Positions 42,766-54,227 of a stretch of 64,000 nucleotides of DNA are shown piece after piece. A model generated the notes under the pieces. The model ran no database searches and was not told the DNA's origin. It saw only the letters and a list, made by a program, of their open reading frames with translations. This stretch comes from Gracilaria domingensis. Taxonomy: Eukaryota > Rhodophyta > Florideophyceae > Gracilariales > Gracilariaceae. The stretch is taken from NCBI GenBank assembly GCA_022539475.1, contig VCMS01000230.1, positions 23,941 to 87,940 of the forward strand, written 5' to 3'. Each line of letters opens with the position of its first letter. Positions within the stretch are counted from its first letter, which is position 1. Both the position numbers and the translations under genes were made by a program.

Positions 42766-44239
42766 ATATGACTGTACTTTCTTGAATGCTTAGATTTGTT
42801 TCATATTGTCTATGATTGATGAATAAAAAAGATTTGTTCTTTGTCTTTTGCGCACAGTACTGCTTCAGATGACTAAGATGCTGTAGAAAAATGAAGATTG
42901 AGTTGTACTAATATCTGTTTCACAACATGAAAAGTACTGTTCCTACAGATATCTGGATAGTTCTTTTCAAGACGTTAACTAGAAATATAAATCTTTTTTA
43001 AACTTTGACGCATAGTTTTAAAGTAAAATGAAACAAATATGCTCGTTGCAGGTAGATTGAAAGCTGAAGTCTCCGGTGTTAGATGGCTTCTTGGAGAAGT
43101 ATGGTTTCTTTCCATTGTTGCTGTAATGATCTGGAATACGGTCTTCTATCAATTGGTCTTATGCTAATCCTGTTCTTTTTTGTAATATTATCTGAGTTAA
43201 ACGACAAAGATTGTTTTTCTCTTCACTAGTTCTGTTGTATTCTATGCATCTTTTCTTGGACGTGTACATATATATTTATGAGCTATGTCAGAATTACGGA
43301 TATTCCCGCAGGCTCCCGTATTATTTTGAAATGTAAAATTTTGCACTTGTTCAAATACAGCTTTCTGAGACTTACATTTTCGTCATCTGTACATCGTTTT
43401 TTTGTGTTTTTGTCGAATTCTATCGACTCGCGGTCCTCTTGCTCCTTCAAAAGCTAGAGTTCTGGACCCACGAGGCCCAGTGTCCCGGCGCCCGGCGGCG
43501 CTGTTCTACTGTACAACGATGGGAAGCACAGTGGCGGCCCTCGGCAGAACTGCATGTGCGGACGAGGCTAACGGCCCCCGCTGGTGCTGCGCCGCGCTGG
43601 TCGTCAGAGACCAATACAAACAATAGTATGGTTGTAGAAGATAATTTATTGATGAGTGATGAGTGATGAGTCAAGACAGTGAAGCCGTTCAACGACAACT
43701 AGCTTTCTACTTATATACTGCTTTGAGATAGCGTAAACCTGCTAAACCGCGTATCTCCCCGCTGAGCCAAATTAGTTACAGGAGCTCCAAAAAGACGCAT
43801 ATGCGCCTCTAATAAATCAAATACAGTATATCCCCGATATATATATCTCTCTCGAGAGATATATACAGTATCCCTATCATTGCAGTTGAGGCTCCACTGC
43901 CACAAAACACAAATCTCACTCTTCTGACCGCCAGGGTCCCAAACAACCCGACATCGAGATTCATATCTCAAACATTCTTCATCAACATATTCGACAGTTT
44001 TGAAGCATGAAAAAGATTACAAAATGAAAAAGATTGCAGAACAAGTGCTTTTTATCTTTTACTTATATTTAGTAAGATGTCTTTTGTTTTGGCACAACCT
44101 GCGTAAGTGTTACGCTATTGAGTTAATGTCTAAAGCTTTATTCCTACAGAAACGAGTCGTGATTGCTCTTTATGTTATCCTTTAGCACTTTTTATGATGG
44201 TTTAATAATATTTATCTACATGTGTAATTTCCCGTATAT
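42766..44239. other. Intergenic, mostly AT-rich
   Basis: No supported gene. 43440-43620 is a GC-rich patch with overlapping short ORFs. 43655-43680 has repeated TGAGTGATGAGTGATGAG. 43836-43870 has a palindromic GATATATATATCTCTCTCGAGAGATATATA. The patch could be a solo LTR, but its ends are not visible. Confidence 0.4.
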
Positions 44240-44253
44240 CCCAGAGTACAATT

Positions 44254-45087
44254 TTACCCTCTTCTTGCGCAGATTCGCAAATGATCTTCGATCTCAGAAG
44301 CGTGGATCCTTCTTCGGCAATTCGGACAGAGGCGCCATCCATTATGTGCACGACGATGAGCCTTAAAGGCTTCTATATCTTCGGTTTTGAAGTTGCACTT
44401 GTAACAATGACGTCTACCGCTTCTATCGTGGAATTTTCTGACATGATCTCCGAGATGAGAACGAGAGCGATATACTCTAATACAGTGCGGGCACCGCCAT
44501 GATTCGCCTGAAGACGGAACTTGTGGTAACGGCCCTCGTGGCCGATGACGATGAGAGCGTTGGTGTACATGAAATGCTTGTCTATCAGACACATATGGGC
44601 AATGAGGGCAGTATCGAACATTTCCATGGTCATGATGTTTCCTCACATGTCCGCGCAGTGCATCTTGGTTCGCGTAGGATTTCTCGCAGTGGGGACAACG
44701 GAATCGAGCTCGACTTGAAGAAGCACTTGCCCCTGCTGCAGAAAGAGAAACTGGTGGTAGCGGCTCCGAAGCTGCCCCAATTTGCGTTGGCTCAGGCACG
44801 GGATCGAAAATTGGCGCCGGTGCCTGAGGTACGCGAGCTCCTGCAGGCAACGTGCCGGTCGCCTCTTGATATACCGCCGTAATCCACGCAACCATATCGG
44901 TTGAGCTTGAGGATATACCATGACCTGCACTGTTTTGCGACTCTCGTGCCGCCCTATCTGACCGTTGTCTCTTTGTACGCTTGGCTGGTCTTTCCTCAGA
45001 CCCTTCCTCGTTCAAACCGAGAGTTCTTCTGTCCCAAGGCGGCCTTTTGCCGCCACCACCTGACGAACCGTGAGGATGGGAGCTCAT
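44254..45087 (-). CDS. C2H2 zinc-finger protein, copy 2, intact
   Basis: A 277-residue protein from ATG 45085-45087. A glycine-rich N-terminus and KRTKRQRSDR nuclear signal are followed by a low-complexity Pro/Ala/Ser linker. Four C2H2 fingers in two pairs occupy about residues 128-250: CPHCEKSYANQDALRGHVRKHH, CPHCPYVS, CPHCIRVYRS and CYKCNFKTE. A fifth, C-terminal C2HC-like unit (CPNCRRRIHASEIEDHLRIC) ends the protein. Likely a nuclear DNA- or RNA-binding protein. The target is unknown. Three copies in 41 kb with conserved upstream DNA suggest an expanding family, perhaps carried by a mobile element or tied to the NB-ARC genes beside copies 2 and 3. Confidence 0.85.
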   Translation of the reverse strand: MSSHPHGSSGGGGKRPPWDRRTLGLNEEGSEERPAKRTKRQRSDRAARESQNSAGHGISSSSTDMVAWITAVYQEATGTLPAGARVPQAPAPIFDPVPEPTQIGAASEPLPPVSLSAAGASASSSRARFRCPHCEKSYANQDALRGHVRKHHDHGNVRYCPHCPYVSDRQAFHVHQRSHRHRPRGPLPQVPSSGESWRCPHCIRVYRSRSHLGDHVRKFHDRSGRRHCYKCNFKTEDIEAFKAHRRAHNGWRLCPNCRRRIHASEIEDHLRICARRG

Positions 45088-45539
45088 GTTTTCGTTCGAA
45101 GAAAGCTTGAGTAGGTTTGGAATACGAGCTGTTATACATATACGTATCGAGATGACGCAAATCGCATACGGCTATATAGACTTGTGCAGCAGCAGCTTTC
45201 AAATGGTGGAAGTACAGCTTTTGAGAGACATTTGGAGGCTGTAAAATGAATAGGATGTGCCATGAAATTGGTGATGACTCTATTCATAACTTTTTATTAC
45301 TTTAACGTATCGGAGCATCAAGACATGAGTTTGAAACTGGGAAATGGCATCGACAACAAAAGAGGCACTTGGTCGATGAAAAAAAATCGTCATAAGCGAA
45401 TGTTGATGCAATTCATAATCTTCAAGATCTTATTTGTGGTTGAAAATGATGCAACATTAAGCTTTCAACCATAACACTTGCAATTGAAGTTAATAGTTTT
45501 TCGAAACGATGCTAAGGTGGAGTTACTAGAGCTAATTAT

Positions 45540-45873
45540 GGATGAAGCGTGGTTCAATTTGCTCTCCAGCCAAACAAGCAGTCCTCGCAAGCTAGTCATG
45601 TGGCCATGGATCGCTTGCGTGCTTGCCCGTTTCTGGCATTCTGCCACAGCACTTTTGTTCTTTTAAACGGTAGGTTAATCAGGTTAAAAGACGCGCCGAA
45701 CTATGTCTGGGAACGTGCTAGGTCGCACAAGCTAAGCTGATAAGGAGTAAGCACAAGCTCGGCACAAGCTCGGCACAAGCTCGGCTCTGTCTTGGTTTGG
45801 CCGCTTCGTTGGCGCAGTCGCAAACGCGTAAAACGTGTCCACGCGGGCATCGTGCGCACGCCGGCCACGCGCG
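45540..45873. other. Junction with an 11-bp tandem repeat
   Basis: GCACAAGCTCG is repeated three times at 45751-45783, just before GC content rises sharply. No gene is supported. Confidence 0.5.
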
Positions 45874-46755
45874 TTACGTGTCGCTCGGCTTCGGCGCGCG
45901 CGCGCACGGCAGCAGCAGCTGCGCGCCGCGCGCGGCGCACTCGCGCGCGCACAGCGCGACCTCCGCGTGCGCGCACGCCGCGCCGATGGGCACGCAGTGG
46001 CGGCGCGGCTCGCCGCACGCGGCCGCGCACGCGCGCAGCTCCGCCGTGTGGCACGCCTAGTTGAACGCGTGCGGGCTCGACGGGTGCCCGGGCGGCCCGG
46101 CCGCGAACGAGCAGCCGTGCCCTCCGCCCTTGCCGTCGGCGTCGTGGCGGCGGTGGGGGGGGAGATCGTCGTCGTGGTGGGCATCGTCGCCGTCGTGGGC
46201 ATCGTCGCCAGGGTGAGGTTCGTCGCTATTGTGGGGATCGTCGCCGTGGTGGGGGTGGTCGTTGTGGTGGGGGTGGTCATCGTGGTTGGGGTGGCCGTTG
46301 TGGTTGGGTTGGCCGTCGTGGTTGGGGTGGTCGTTGTGGTGGGGCTGATCATCGTGGTGGGGGTGGTCATCGTGGTGGGGGTGGTCATCGTGGTGGGGGT
46401 GGTCATCATGGTTGGGATGGTCGTTGCGGTGAGGATGGTCGTTGTGGTGAGGAGGATGGTTGTTGTTGTGAGGATGGTTGTTGTGGTGAGGATGGGCGCC
46501 GTGGTGGCCGCCGTGATGGCTGCCGTGGCGGTGCACGCTGTGGCGGAGCTGCGCGCCGACGGCGCGGGCCAGCCGCGCGCGCGGCACGCGCGCCAGCACG
46601 CCGCGCTCGGAGCGCCGGTCGGCGGCGTCGACAGCGCCGGCGGCGCCGCTGTAGACGCCGAGCAGCGCGAGCGACAGCGCGCCCAGCGCGGCGGCGCAGA
46701 GCAGCGCGGCGGCGCGGCGCGGCGGCGCGGCGCGCGCCGAGCCGTACGTCGTCAT
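45874..46755 (-). pseudogene. Histidine-rich membrane-anchored protein with cysteine-rich tail, one stop codon
   Basis: ATG at 46753-46755 (MTTYGSARAAPPRR); the frame is open further upstream but without ATG. Residues 15-42 form one hydrophobic segment (LLCAAALGALSLALLGVY), fitting a signal anchor. Residues 75-195 are a repeat array of HPHHDD / HPNHDG / HPHHND type, a likely binding site for Zn, Ni or Cu ions. The frame meets TAG at 46057-46059, but the same frame goes on for 60 codons of cysteine-rich sequence (ACHTAELRACAAACGEP, then CVPIGAACAHAEVALCAREC) to TAA at 45874-45876. That tail looks real: eight cysteines at regular spacing. So the TAG is a point mutation, an error, or a readthrough stop. 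GC content is far above the neighbours. Confidence 0.7.
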
Positions 46756-47133
46756 GATGATGGCGGCGGCGGTGCGACGGCGACGGCGGGGCGCGCGCCG
46801 TGGAGCGCGCGGCGTGCCGTCCGGCGCGCGCTTTTCAGTGCCGCTCGGCGCGTGGCGCGGGACCGTCGCTGTAAGGCTCACGGGTGGTGTTCAATTACAA
46901 ACTACTTGGTCGTGTGTTCAATTCGCTTGTTGAAAGCAAGTGGCGCAGCTGCCCAATGACCGCGAGCCAACAAAGCAAATGCCAGATTCCGCCAGGCAAC
47001 AAACCGTCAGGCAGCATGCGCTCGCCGCCAGTCGTGGAGGCCTCTCATCTCCAAGTCCTTCCACCGCTCCATCTCCTGGTGGAGGACCAGCTCCTTTCCA
47101 CGAACCCCCGTAGCCTTGGCCTCCTCCCCCAGG

Positions 47134-48614
47134 ATGGAGCTGTCGCCCTTGCTGAGAGGCACGGAGAAGCTCTACGACGTCGTGAGCGAGTGCTGTCAAA
47201 TTGATGGTATCAGTTCAGACTACCAACTTCCGTAGCTGTTCAATCGTGCAAGTGTTGAAAGATCGTGACGCCACCACGCTTGTCCGCTTGCATGACGTAG
47301 TCCTGGACTAGGCTGTTCGAAAGGCTTCGTTGCAGGCCCGTACATATGACTAACTAAAAGAGACAAAACGGAAGTCACTAGTCGGCCCTGTTTGTCGGTA
47401 GTTAGTCATGTGAAATACTCTTAACAATATTGGTAAGCGCTTCCCCTTTTGCATGTAGCGAACTAATCTGAGTTTTTGAAGACCGCTGCACCGCAACTAG
47501 TCTTGAACAAACACTTTCAAAATTTTGCACATCGCTGTTGAACAGGTTTGCATGTGAAGCCATTTTTACCAATATTCGTTGGTACAAAGTGAGACGACTT
47601 CGCCCAGGAGAGTCTCAGATCTTTTATCGGCATTGTTCAACGTGTATGATCTACCGTTACGTTTTTCATTTTCAATGCCTCTCTGTTGGGCCCGCACGTA
47701 AGACAGCAGGTCGTTTTGTTCAACGTGTACATGTGTACGTAGAGTTGACTAACTAAATTTTTTCTGTAGTAGTTAGTTAGGTCCTATTTTTTGCTATAGT
47801 TAGTCAGTCATGTGTACAGGGCTGGGAAAAGGTATGGGCATAACCAGTTTGAAGGTCTTCTCAACAATGTGTTCTCTGTATATATCGATGCCAGTATGTA
47901 CGCAGTGCAAGACGCAGAGTTACCAAACTTGCTGTGGTCAGAGAAAGAAATAGTAGTAAACAAAACAAACCTGAACGAAGGAAACCAATAACCTGTACGC
48001 AGTTCGTCAAAGCAGAGTACAGAACGGCTCTGCGGTAAACGACGAAGATGAAACTCTCGACAAGAGAGCTTTTGGCTGAGGTAGAAAAGTAGAGACCTGC
48101 AGAGCTGTCGAGGGCTTTCCTCGTAGCAGTGAAATAAACCTGTTGCTCATATACCAGTCCAACAAACAGTTCATCTCGCAGTGGGGACACCAAGAAAAGG
48201 AAGCTACCCACGCAAATCTGCATGCGAAGATGGCTGTCGATTGACACCTACGCAGATTCAAGAGTGCGGCAGCCTGATTTGAGCCTCTGCATTTGCGTCT
48301 TGTTCCCAGATGCTCCAATAAAATATCATCTTCGATTTGTTCATTATTACACGTACAGACTGTGGGACGTGGCTCGTGGTGAGTGTTTGATGACATATAG
48401 CGATGCGGGATGGCGTGCCACCCTCGAAGCACTTGCACTGCGCTGGTGGAATCCGAGAGGCTGGATGCCCCGGAATCGGGAAGTGAAACGCAGTGATGGT
48501 CATAATAGCTCGGCAAGTGTGCTTGCTACCTGCGACATTCCTATCGATAACGTCGACAGCGGTGACGTGTACTTCTCTACCTACTTCAAAAGCCGGTGCA
48601 CTATTGAGCGGTAA
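47134..48614 (+). pseudogene. NB-ARC/WD40 gene, copy 1, internally deleted
   Basis: Start ATG 47134 (MELSPLLRGTEKLYDVV) equals that of copy 2. After about 32 codons (47229) the sequence jumps to the part equal to copy 2 position 51775 and continues to 47330 (HDVVLD then TAG). A foreign stretch (47331-48342), including an inverted-repeat element, follows. Homology returns at 48343 with the last WD40 blade and C-terminus (YRLWDVARGECLMTYSDAG, then STYFKSRCTIER), ending at TAA 48612-48614. Most of the nucleotide-binding domain and nine or so WD40 repeats are gone. This copy keeps Trp (TGG) where copy 2 has TAG near the end, which shows that the true stop is at 48612. Confidence 0.85.
47343..47815. 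mobile_element. MITE-like insert with TGACTAACTA ends
   Basis: ACATATGACTAACTA at the left is mirrored by TAGTTAGTCAGTCATGTGT at the right. TAGTTAGTCAT and TGACTAACTAA recur inside (47395-47412, 47748-47760). It sits at the break in NB-ARC copy 1. There is no ORF of note and no clear target-site duplication. CAGGGCTGGGAAAAGG directly after it (47817) resembles a hAT-type end. Confidence 0.5.
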
Positions 48615-48784
48615 CCGTAAATGCCTTGTTGAAGTAGCAAAGGTTCGTTTTCATGAAAACTTTCATGCACAACTTGCAGAATCGCATGACTCCCATGTCC
48701 CGTAAATGCCCATTCAGAGGGGTAGTTTTTTACTGTCGATACTGTTGGCGCTGGAAAGCTCTAAGGAAGCAACAGAGTACAAAT

Positions 48785-49621
48785 TTACCCTCTTTTAGCG
48801 CACATATGCAAATGATCTTCGCTCTCAGAAGTATGGATCCTTCTTCGGCAATTCGGACAGAGGCGCCATCCATTATGTGCACGACGATGAGCGCTAAAGG
48901 CTTCTATATCTTCGGTTATGAAGTTGCACTTGTTACAATGACGTCTACCGCCTCTATCGTGAGATTTTCTGACATGATCTGCGAGATGAGAACGAGAGCG
49001 ATATACTCTAATACAGTGCGGGCACCGCCATGATTTCCCTGAAGACGGAACTTGTGGTAACGGCCCTGGTGGCGGATGACTACGGCGATGAGAGCGTTGG
49101 TGTACATGAAATGCTTGTCTATCAGACACATATGGGCAATGAGGGCAGTATCGAACATTTCCATGGTCATGTTTTCTCCTCACATGTTCGCGCAGTGCAT
49201 CTTGGTTCGCGTAGGATTTCTCGCAGTGGGGACAACGGAATGGAGCTCCACTTGAAGAAGCACTCGCCCCTGCTGCAGAAGGAGAAACTGGTGGTAGCGG
49301 CTCCGAAGCTGCCCCAATTTGCGTTGGCTCAGGCACGGGATCGAAAATTGGCGCCGGTGCCTGAGGTACGCGAGCTCCTGCAGGCAACGTGCCGGTCGCC
49401 TCTTGATATACCGCCGTAATCCACGCTACAATATCTGCTGCGCTTGAGGATAGACCCTGCCCTGCACTGTTTTGCAACTCTCGTACCCTTTCTGACCGTT
49501 GTCTCCGTGTACGCTTTGCTGATCTTTCCTCCGACCCATTCCCGTTCAAACCGAGAGTTCCTCTGCCCCAAGGCGGCCTTTTGCCGCCACCACCTGGGGA
49601 ACCGTGAGGATAGGAGCTCAT
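48785..49621 (-). CDS. C2H2 zinc-finger protein, copy 3, intact
   Basis: A 278-residue protein from ATG 49619-49621, very close to copy 2. It has four C2H2 fingers in two pairs and the C-terminal CPNCRRRIHTSESEDHLHMC unit. In the fourth finger the first motif is CNKCNFIT in place of CYKCNF. It is divergent to the NB-ARC/WD40 copy 2, about 740 bp between start codons, so the two could share a promoter region. Function is unknown beyond likely nucleic-acid binding in the nucleus. Confidence 0.85.
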   Translation of the reverse strand: MSSYPHGSPGGGGKRPPWGRGTLGLNGNGSEERSAKRTRRQRSERVRELQNSAGQGLSSSAADIVAWITAVYQEATGTLPAGARVPQAPAPIFDPVPEPTQIGAASEPLPPVSPSAAGASASSSGAPFRCPHCEKSYANQDALREHVRRKHDHGNVRYCPHCPYVSDRQAFHVHQRSHRRSHPPPGPLPQVPSSGKSWRCPHCIRVYRSRSHLADHVRKSHDRGGRRHCNKCNFITEDIEAFSAHRRAHNGWRLCPNCRRRIHTSESEDHLHMCAKRG

Positions 49622-50361
49622 GTTTTCGTTCGAAGAAAGCTCGAGTATGTTTGAAACACGAACTGTTCTACATATACCTATCGAGATGACGCAAATCGCA
49701 TTCGGCTATATACACTTGTTCACTAGCAGCTTTCAAATGCTGGAACTGCAGCTTTTCAGAGACATTTGGAGTCTATAAAATGAATAGCATGTGTCATGAA
49801 CCTTGTGATGACTCTATTCATAACTTTGTAGTACTTGAACGTATTGGAGAATCAAGACATGAGTTTGAAACTGGAAAATGGCATCGACAACAAAAGAGGC
49901 ACATAGCATCGTCGATGGAAAAAAATCTTCAGGTGTTAATGCAATTCATAAGCTTCAACATTTATTTCTCTTTGAAAATGATCCAACAAAAAGCTTTCAA
50001 CCATATCCTAACACTAAGTGTTGCTGAAAAGGAGTGCCTTTGGTAGATAGATTATTTGCTGTAGGGCTAACGGGTTCGGCGCGCTTACAAACGTTGGTGT
50101 TCAATTACAAACTACTTGATCGTGTGTTCAATTCGGTTGTTGAAAGCAAGTGGCGCAGCTGCCCAATGACCGCGAGGCAACAAAGCAAATGCGATATTCC
50201 GTCAGGGAACAAACCGTCAGGCAGCATGCGCTCGCCGGCGCGCCTCGCGCTCGTTGCCGGCGCGCCAGTCGTGGACGCCTCTTATCCCCAAGTCCTTCCA
50301 CCGCTTCATCTCCGCCAGCTCGTGCCCTCCGACCCCCGCAGCCTTAGCCTCTTGCCCCAGA
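49622..50361. promoter_or_regulatory. Divergent intergenic region between zinc-finger copy 3 and NB-ARC copy 2
   Basis: The left part (49622-50005) equals the conserved upstream DNA of the other zinc-finger copies. The right part (50097-50361) equals the upstream DNA of NB-ARC copy 1 (46882-47133). Conservation over non-coding DNA suggests that promoters were duplicated with the genes. No TATA box could be fixed. Confidence 0.45.
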
Positions 50362-53300
50362 ATGGAGCTGTCGCCCTTGCTGAGAGACACGGAGAAGCTC
50401 TACGACGTCGTGAGCGAGTGCTGTCAAATTGATGGTATCAGTGCAGACTACCAGCTACAACTACGCCTGCTCCAGAACTTTTACGCAGAGGCGCAACGCT
50501 TACTTCAGCGTCTGAAGCATGCTCCCACATCACACGTCGAGACGATCACCACGCTACGTCAATGTCAAGCAGTCTTGCAGCAGGACTTGGGCCACCTCGC
50601 TGCACTCGCCTCGTCGACGGAATCCATCGGAAACCCCAAAAGTGGAACATCATGCACACCAACCGAACACACCCTGGCTCAATGCAAGCAGAACGTCAAC
50701 AACTTCATCGGCTTCCTCGTAGAAAAACTCTCCGCGACGGAACACGCCCAACCATCCACCCAGGATGTGTACACCTCATGCAACATGCTTCCCCTGAATC
50801 CACGCACAACGTTTGTCGACTACAGCCCAACCACCTCATGCGAACAAAAGCTGAGCGCTGCCGTTCTGGGAGACGGCGGAGGCGTCATAGTTGGTCTGGT
50901 TTCCTCTGGCGACTGTCGCGCGGCCAACACGTCTCTGTTGCGAGCGCTGGCTAATGACAGTCGAATCTGAGACAGGTTTCCAGGCGGCATTCTGTACATG
51001 CGGCTCGGAGAGGACGCCTCCGTATCGGACGCGCTGAAGGCAATCGAGAACATCGTACAACGAACGGGAGGGAGCGAGCTAGCGCACGAGATACGTATGG
51101 CACACTCTCTTCATGCCGCTTCAGCAAAGGCGTTCCAATGGTTTAGCAGGTTCGCATGTCTATTCTTGGTGGACGACATGTGTCGAGTGAATGATATCGA
51201 TTCGCAGCTTTTGACAAGTCTTGCATGGATGCTCAACGCAAAGAGTCGCCTCGTGTTTACCACCAGTATGAGACAGTTTCTGGGCCGCGCGGACAAGGAA
51301 GTTCAATTTAAGGAGCGGGAAGCGCACCATAACACTGCTCGGAGAATGTTGATGAAGCAATCCGGCTTCAGGGAGGAGTGCCAACTTGAGCAGGACAACA
51401 AGGACGCATTTGAAGCTATTTTAAGTATATGCCTTGGCGTTCCGCTCGCGTTTTGGATGGCTGCTGGCTCCGTGTCACATATATCTCATCAAAAGTGCTC
51501 AGAGCAGAAGCAGGATGCGTGGTCAGAAATGCACAGCCATATCATGTCGAAGCAAGAAGAAGTTTTTTCCCTATCGGTTGAAGAACAAGATCCACTGGAA
51601 ACGATATTGGATGCCGCACTCCAGGTTCTGGACGAATACAACAACGGCGAACGATATTCCGAACGATTTCGGTCGTTTTGCGTGCTTAAGAAACAGCAGG
51701 TAGTCTCTGTTCACGTGTTGAAGAAGTTGTGGAACCTAGTCGACCTTGGACAAGCGGAACGAATTGTGCACAACTTCCATAGCTGTTCAATCGTGCAAGT
51801 GATGAAAGATCGTGACGCCACCACGCTTGTCCGCTTGCATGACGTAGTCCTGGACTATGCTGTTCGAAAGGCTTCGTTGGGATTTGAAAGTCAAATGCTC
51901 TTTCAAACTGCTATCAGCAACTACATTCCAAGCAATCGAAGGAATGAGTTAGTGCATGAATGGTGACGTTTTGAAGACGATGACTACTTGTTTAAGAGCT
52001 TGTGTCGAAGTCTTCGGTTTGCAGGATACTTTGAAGAACTTTTATGGCTGCTGTCAAGGCCACAATGGATAGCAATCCGCTTGGTAAGAAGTGGAATCGA
52101 CGCCGTGGACGAGGACATGAAGCATGGCAAAGCTGTTTAAGAAGAGGAGAAAGTGTTTGGTCATTCGACTCGCAGGAAACACATGGAAACAGTGAACGAA
52201 GCAGCGCGGATGAGCCGTGTGGCTGTCTCTAGAAATCCACGTGAAGTATGGTTTCAACTGCACGGACGCTTGCTGAAGCATGCAACGCGATGCGAACTCA
52301 CGAAACGGTTTGTAGAAGAGATTGAGCATTGTGCTCCAAGACCGTGGATGAAAGCTTCCTTAGGACTGTTACGAGCACCATGTCCGCCTAGCAGAGTTTT
52401 CCGAGCGCCAGACCGTGTGAGATGCACAAGCTTGGAAGCGGACGATCTCTGGGTCTTCTGGGGCGGTTGGCGACATACAGAAATGGGCGTTGCATGTTTC
52501 AAGCAGTCGACATCTATTTCCACGGTTCAGAAGTTTGCGTTTGCAGAGCGGCATCGGGACTGGATTCAAAGTGTGAAGAGTTGCGCGTTCTTTCCTGACC
52601 AGAACAGCGTTGTAACTGTTCATATGAACAATAGGGTTGTGATTTGGAACAGAGATCAGGGGCTGATTAAACAAATAATGATCTGCGCCGACCAGTCTTG
52701 GGTTGCATCAGCTCTTGGTCAATGGCCTTTCCGAAATGTTCAGGAGTGTTTTGCAGTGAACTCCGACGGCACACGCGCGGCAACTACTCACTCCACATTT
52801 AATTCGTTACAGCTCTATGATACTTATAGCGGGAAGCCTGTGGGAATACCATTTTTGGGACATACTAAGAAGGTGTCGTGCGTGGCGATCAGCTGCGACG
52901 GCAGTCAAGTAGCGTCAGGCTCTGAGGACTATACGATACTTTTATGGAATTCGCAGCGCTGGTGGACAGTCCGGAAGTCACTGAACGGACACAACCATGG
53001 GGTGACATGCGTCGCGTTCAGTGGGAACGGCAACCGCCTTGTGTCGGGTCCTCAGACTACACGCTGCGAGTGTGGGACACTCACAGCGGCGAAGAGGTCA
53101 CGCACCCGCTCGTGGGGCACTCTAATTGGGTGAGCTGCGTGGCGGTGAGCTGGGACGGCAGTCGCATTGTGTCCGGCGCTGCAGACGCTACCGTGCGTGT
53201 TTGGGATGTACACAACAGACAGGCTCGCACGCTGCAGCTCACTGGGCACACTCGTTACATTAGCTCCGTTTCCATGGATGCGGAGGCCAACCTCATAATT

Positions 53301-54227
53301 TCCGCGTCTCTTGACCACACAGTTCGTGTATGGGACGTTCGACAAGAGGAGATGGTCACTCAACCGCTGGTCGGCCACACTGATAGGATCCACACACTCA
53401 TTGTGGGAGAGAAAGGAGATCGTATTGTCACGGGTTCTGCGGACAATACGCTGCGAGTTTGGGACGCACATAGCGGGGAAGCAATCACGCAGCCACTCGT
53501 CCACACCGGAGAGATCTTAGACGTCGCGGTTAGTGGGGATGGGCGTCGCATAGTTTCTGTTTGCAGAGACGGGAAAAGCTACGTCTGGGATGTGGTGAGT
53601 GGAGCAGTGAGCCCGAAATCGCTCATGGGCAATACTGGAGTTTTCTCAGCTGTTGGGATAAGTTTGGACGGCAGTTGCATTGTAACCGGCTCCCGAGATA
53701 AAGCGGTGCGGGTTTGGAACGGGAACAGCGGAGAGATGGTCATGGCGCCACTCACCGGTCACACTCGGGGCGTTCTCTCCGTGCTGATGAGTGCGGACGG
53801 AAATCGCATCATATCAGAAACAACGAGAGATATACGCGTCTGGGACGCGCACAGCGGGGAAGCTATCGGCGTACCGATAACTCTTTGCTCAAGTTGGAAA
53901 AGCATTGTTGCGGTGGATGTGCAAGGAATGAGAATTGTTACGGGGAAACTTCTTTACGAATACACGTACAGACTGTGGGACGTGGCTCGTGGTGAGTGTT
54001 TGATGACATATAGCGATGCGGAATGGCGTGCCACTGTCCAAGCACTTGCACTGCGCTGGTAGAATCCGAGAGGCTGGATGCCCCGGAAATGGGATGTGAA
54101 GAGCAGTGATGGTCACAATGGCTCTGCAAGTGCGCTGGCTACCAGCGAGTTTCCGATCGAAAACATCGACGGCGGTGATGTGTACTTCTCTACCTACTTC
54201 GACAGCCGGTGCACTATTGAGCGGTAA
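50362..54227 (+). pseudogene. NB-ARC/WD40 (APAF1-like) protein, copy 2, with several stops
   Basis: NB-ARC/WD40 proteins act as nucleotide-driven switches in cell death or immunity. From ATG 50362 one frame carries a helical N-terminal region and an NB-ARC domain: ALANDSRI, RFPGGILYMRLGED, FACLFLVDDM (Walker B), SRLVFTTSMRQF (RNBS-B), CLGVPLAFWMAAG (GLPL). The P-loop reads SSGDCRAANTSLL, so its invariant Gly-Lys is lost. A winged-helix region and about ten WD40 repeats follow (VVIWNRD, LLWNSQ, LRVWDTH, VRVWDVH, VRVWDVR, LRVWDAH, VRVWNGN, IRVWDAH, YRLWDVA). In-frame stops: TGA 50968-50970, TGA 51964-51966, TAA 52138-52140. One base is missing near 53051 inside SGSSDYT. TAG 54060-54062 stands where copy 1 has TGG. 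The family end is TAA 54225-54227. Confidence 0.87.

Larger units (their letters stand above)
44240..48700. repeat. Segmental duplication, unit 1 (zinc finger + NB-ARC/WD40)
   Basis: Directly repeated by 48753-54310. Both units hold a minus-strand zinc-finger gene followed by a divergent plus-strand NB-ARC/WD40 gene with matching upstream DNA (GGTGTTCAATTACAAACTAC). Unit 1 is interrupted by the GC-rich histidine-rich gene and has large deletions plus a small insert in the NB-ARC/WD40 part. Confidence 0.85.

Noticed and set aside
43402-43698. Overlapping short ORFs in the 43.4-43.7 kb GC patch
   Set aside because: Three mutually overlapping frames on both strands without motifs; open only through high GC.
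45732-46959. Thr-rich (TTPTTMTTPTT) and Val-rich long ORFs across the GC-rich block
   Set aside because: They are other-frame readings of the histidine-rich repeat. Only the minus frame with HPHHDD repeats has an anchor segment and a regular cysteine tail.
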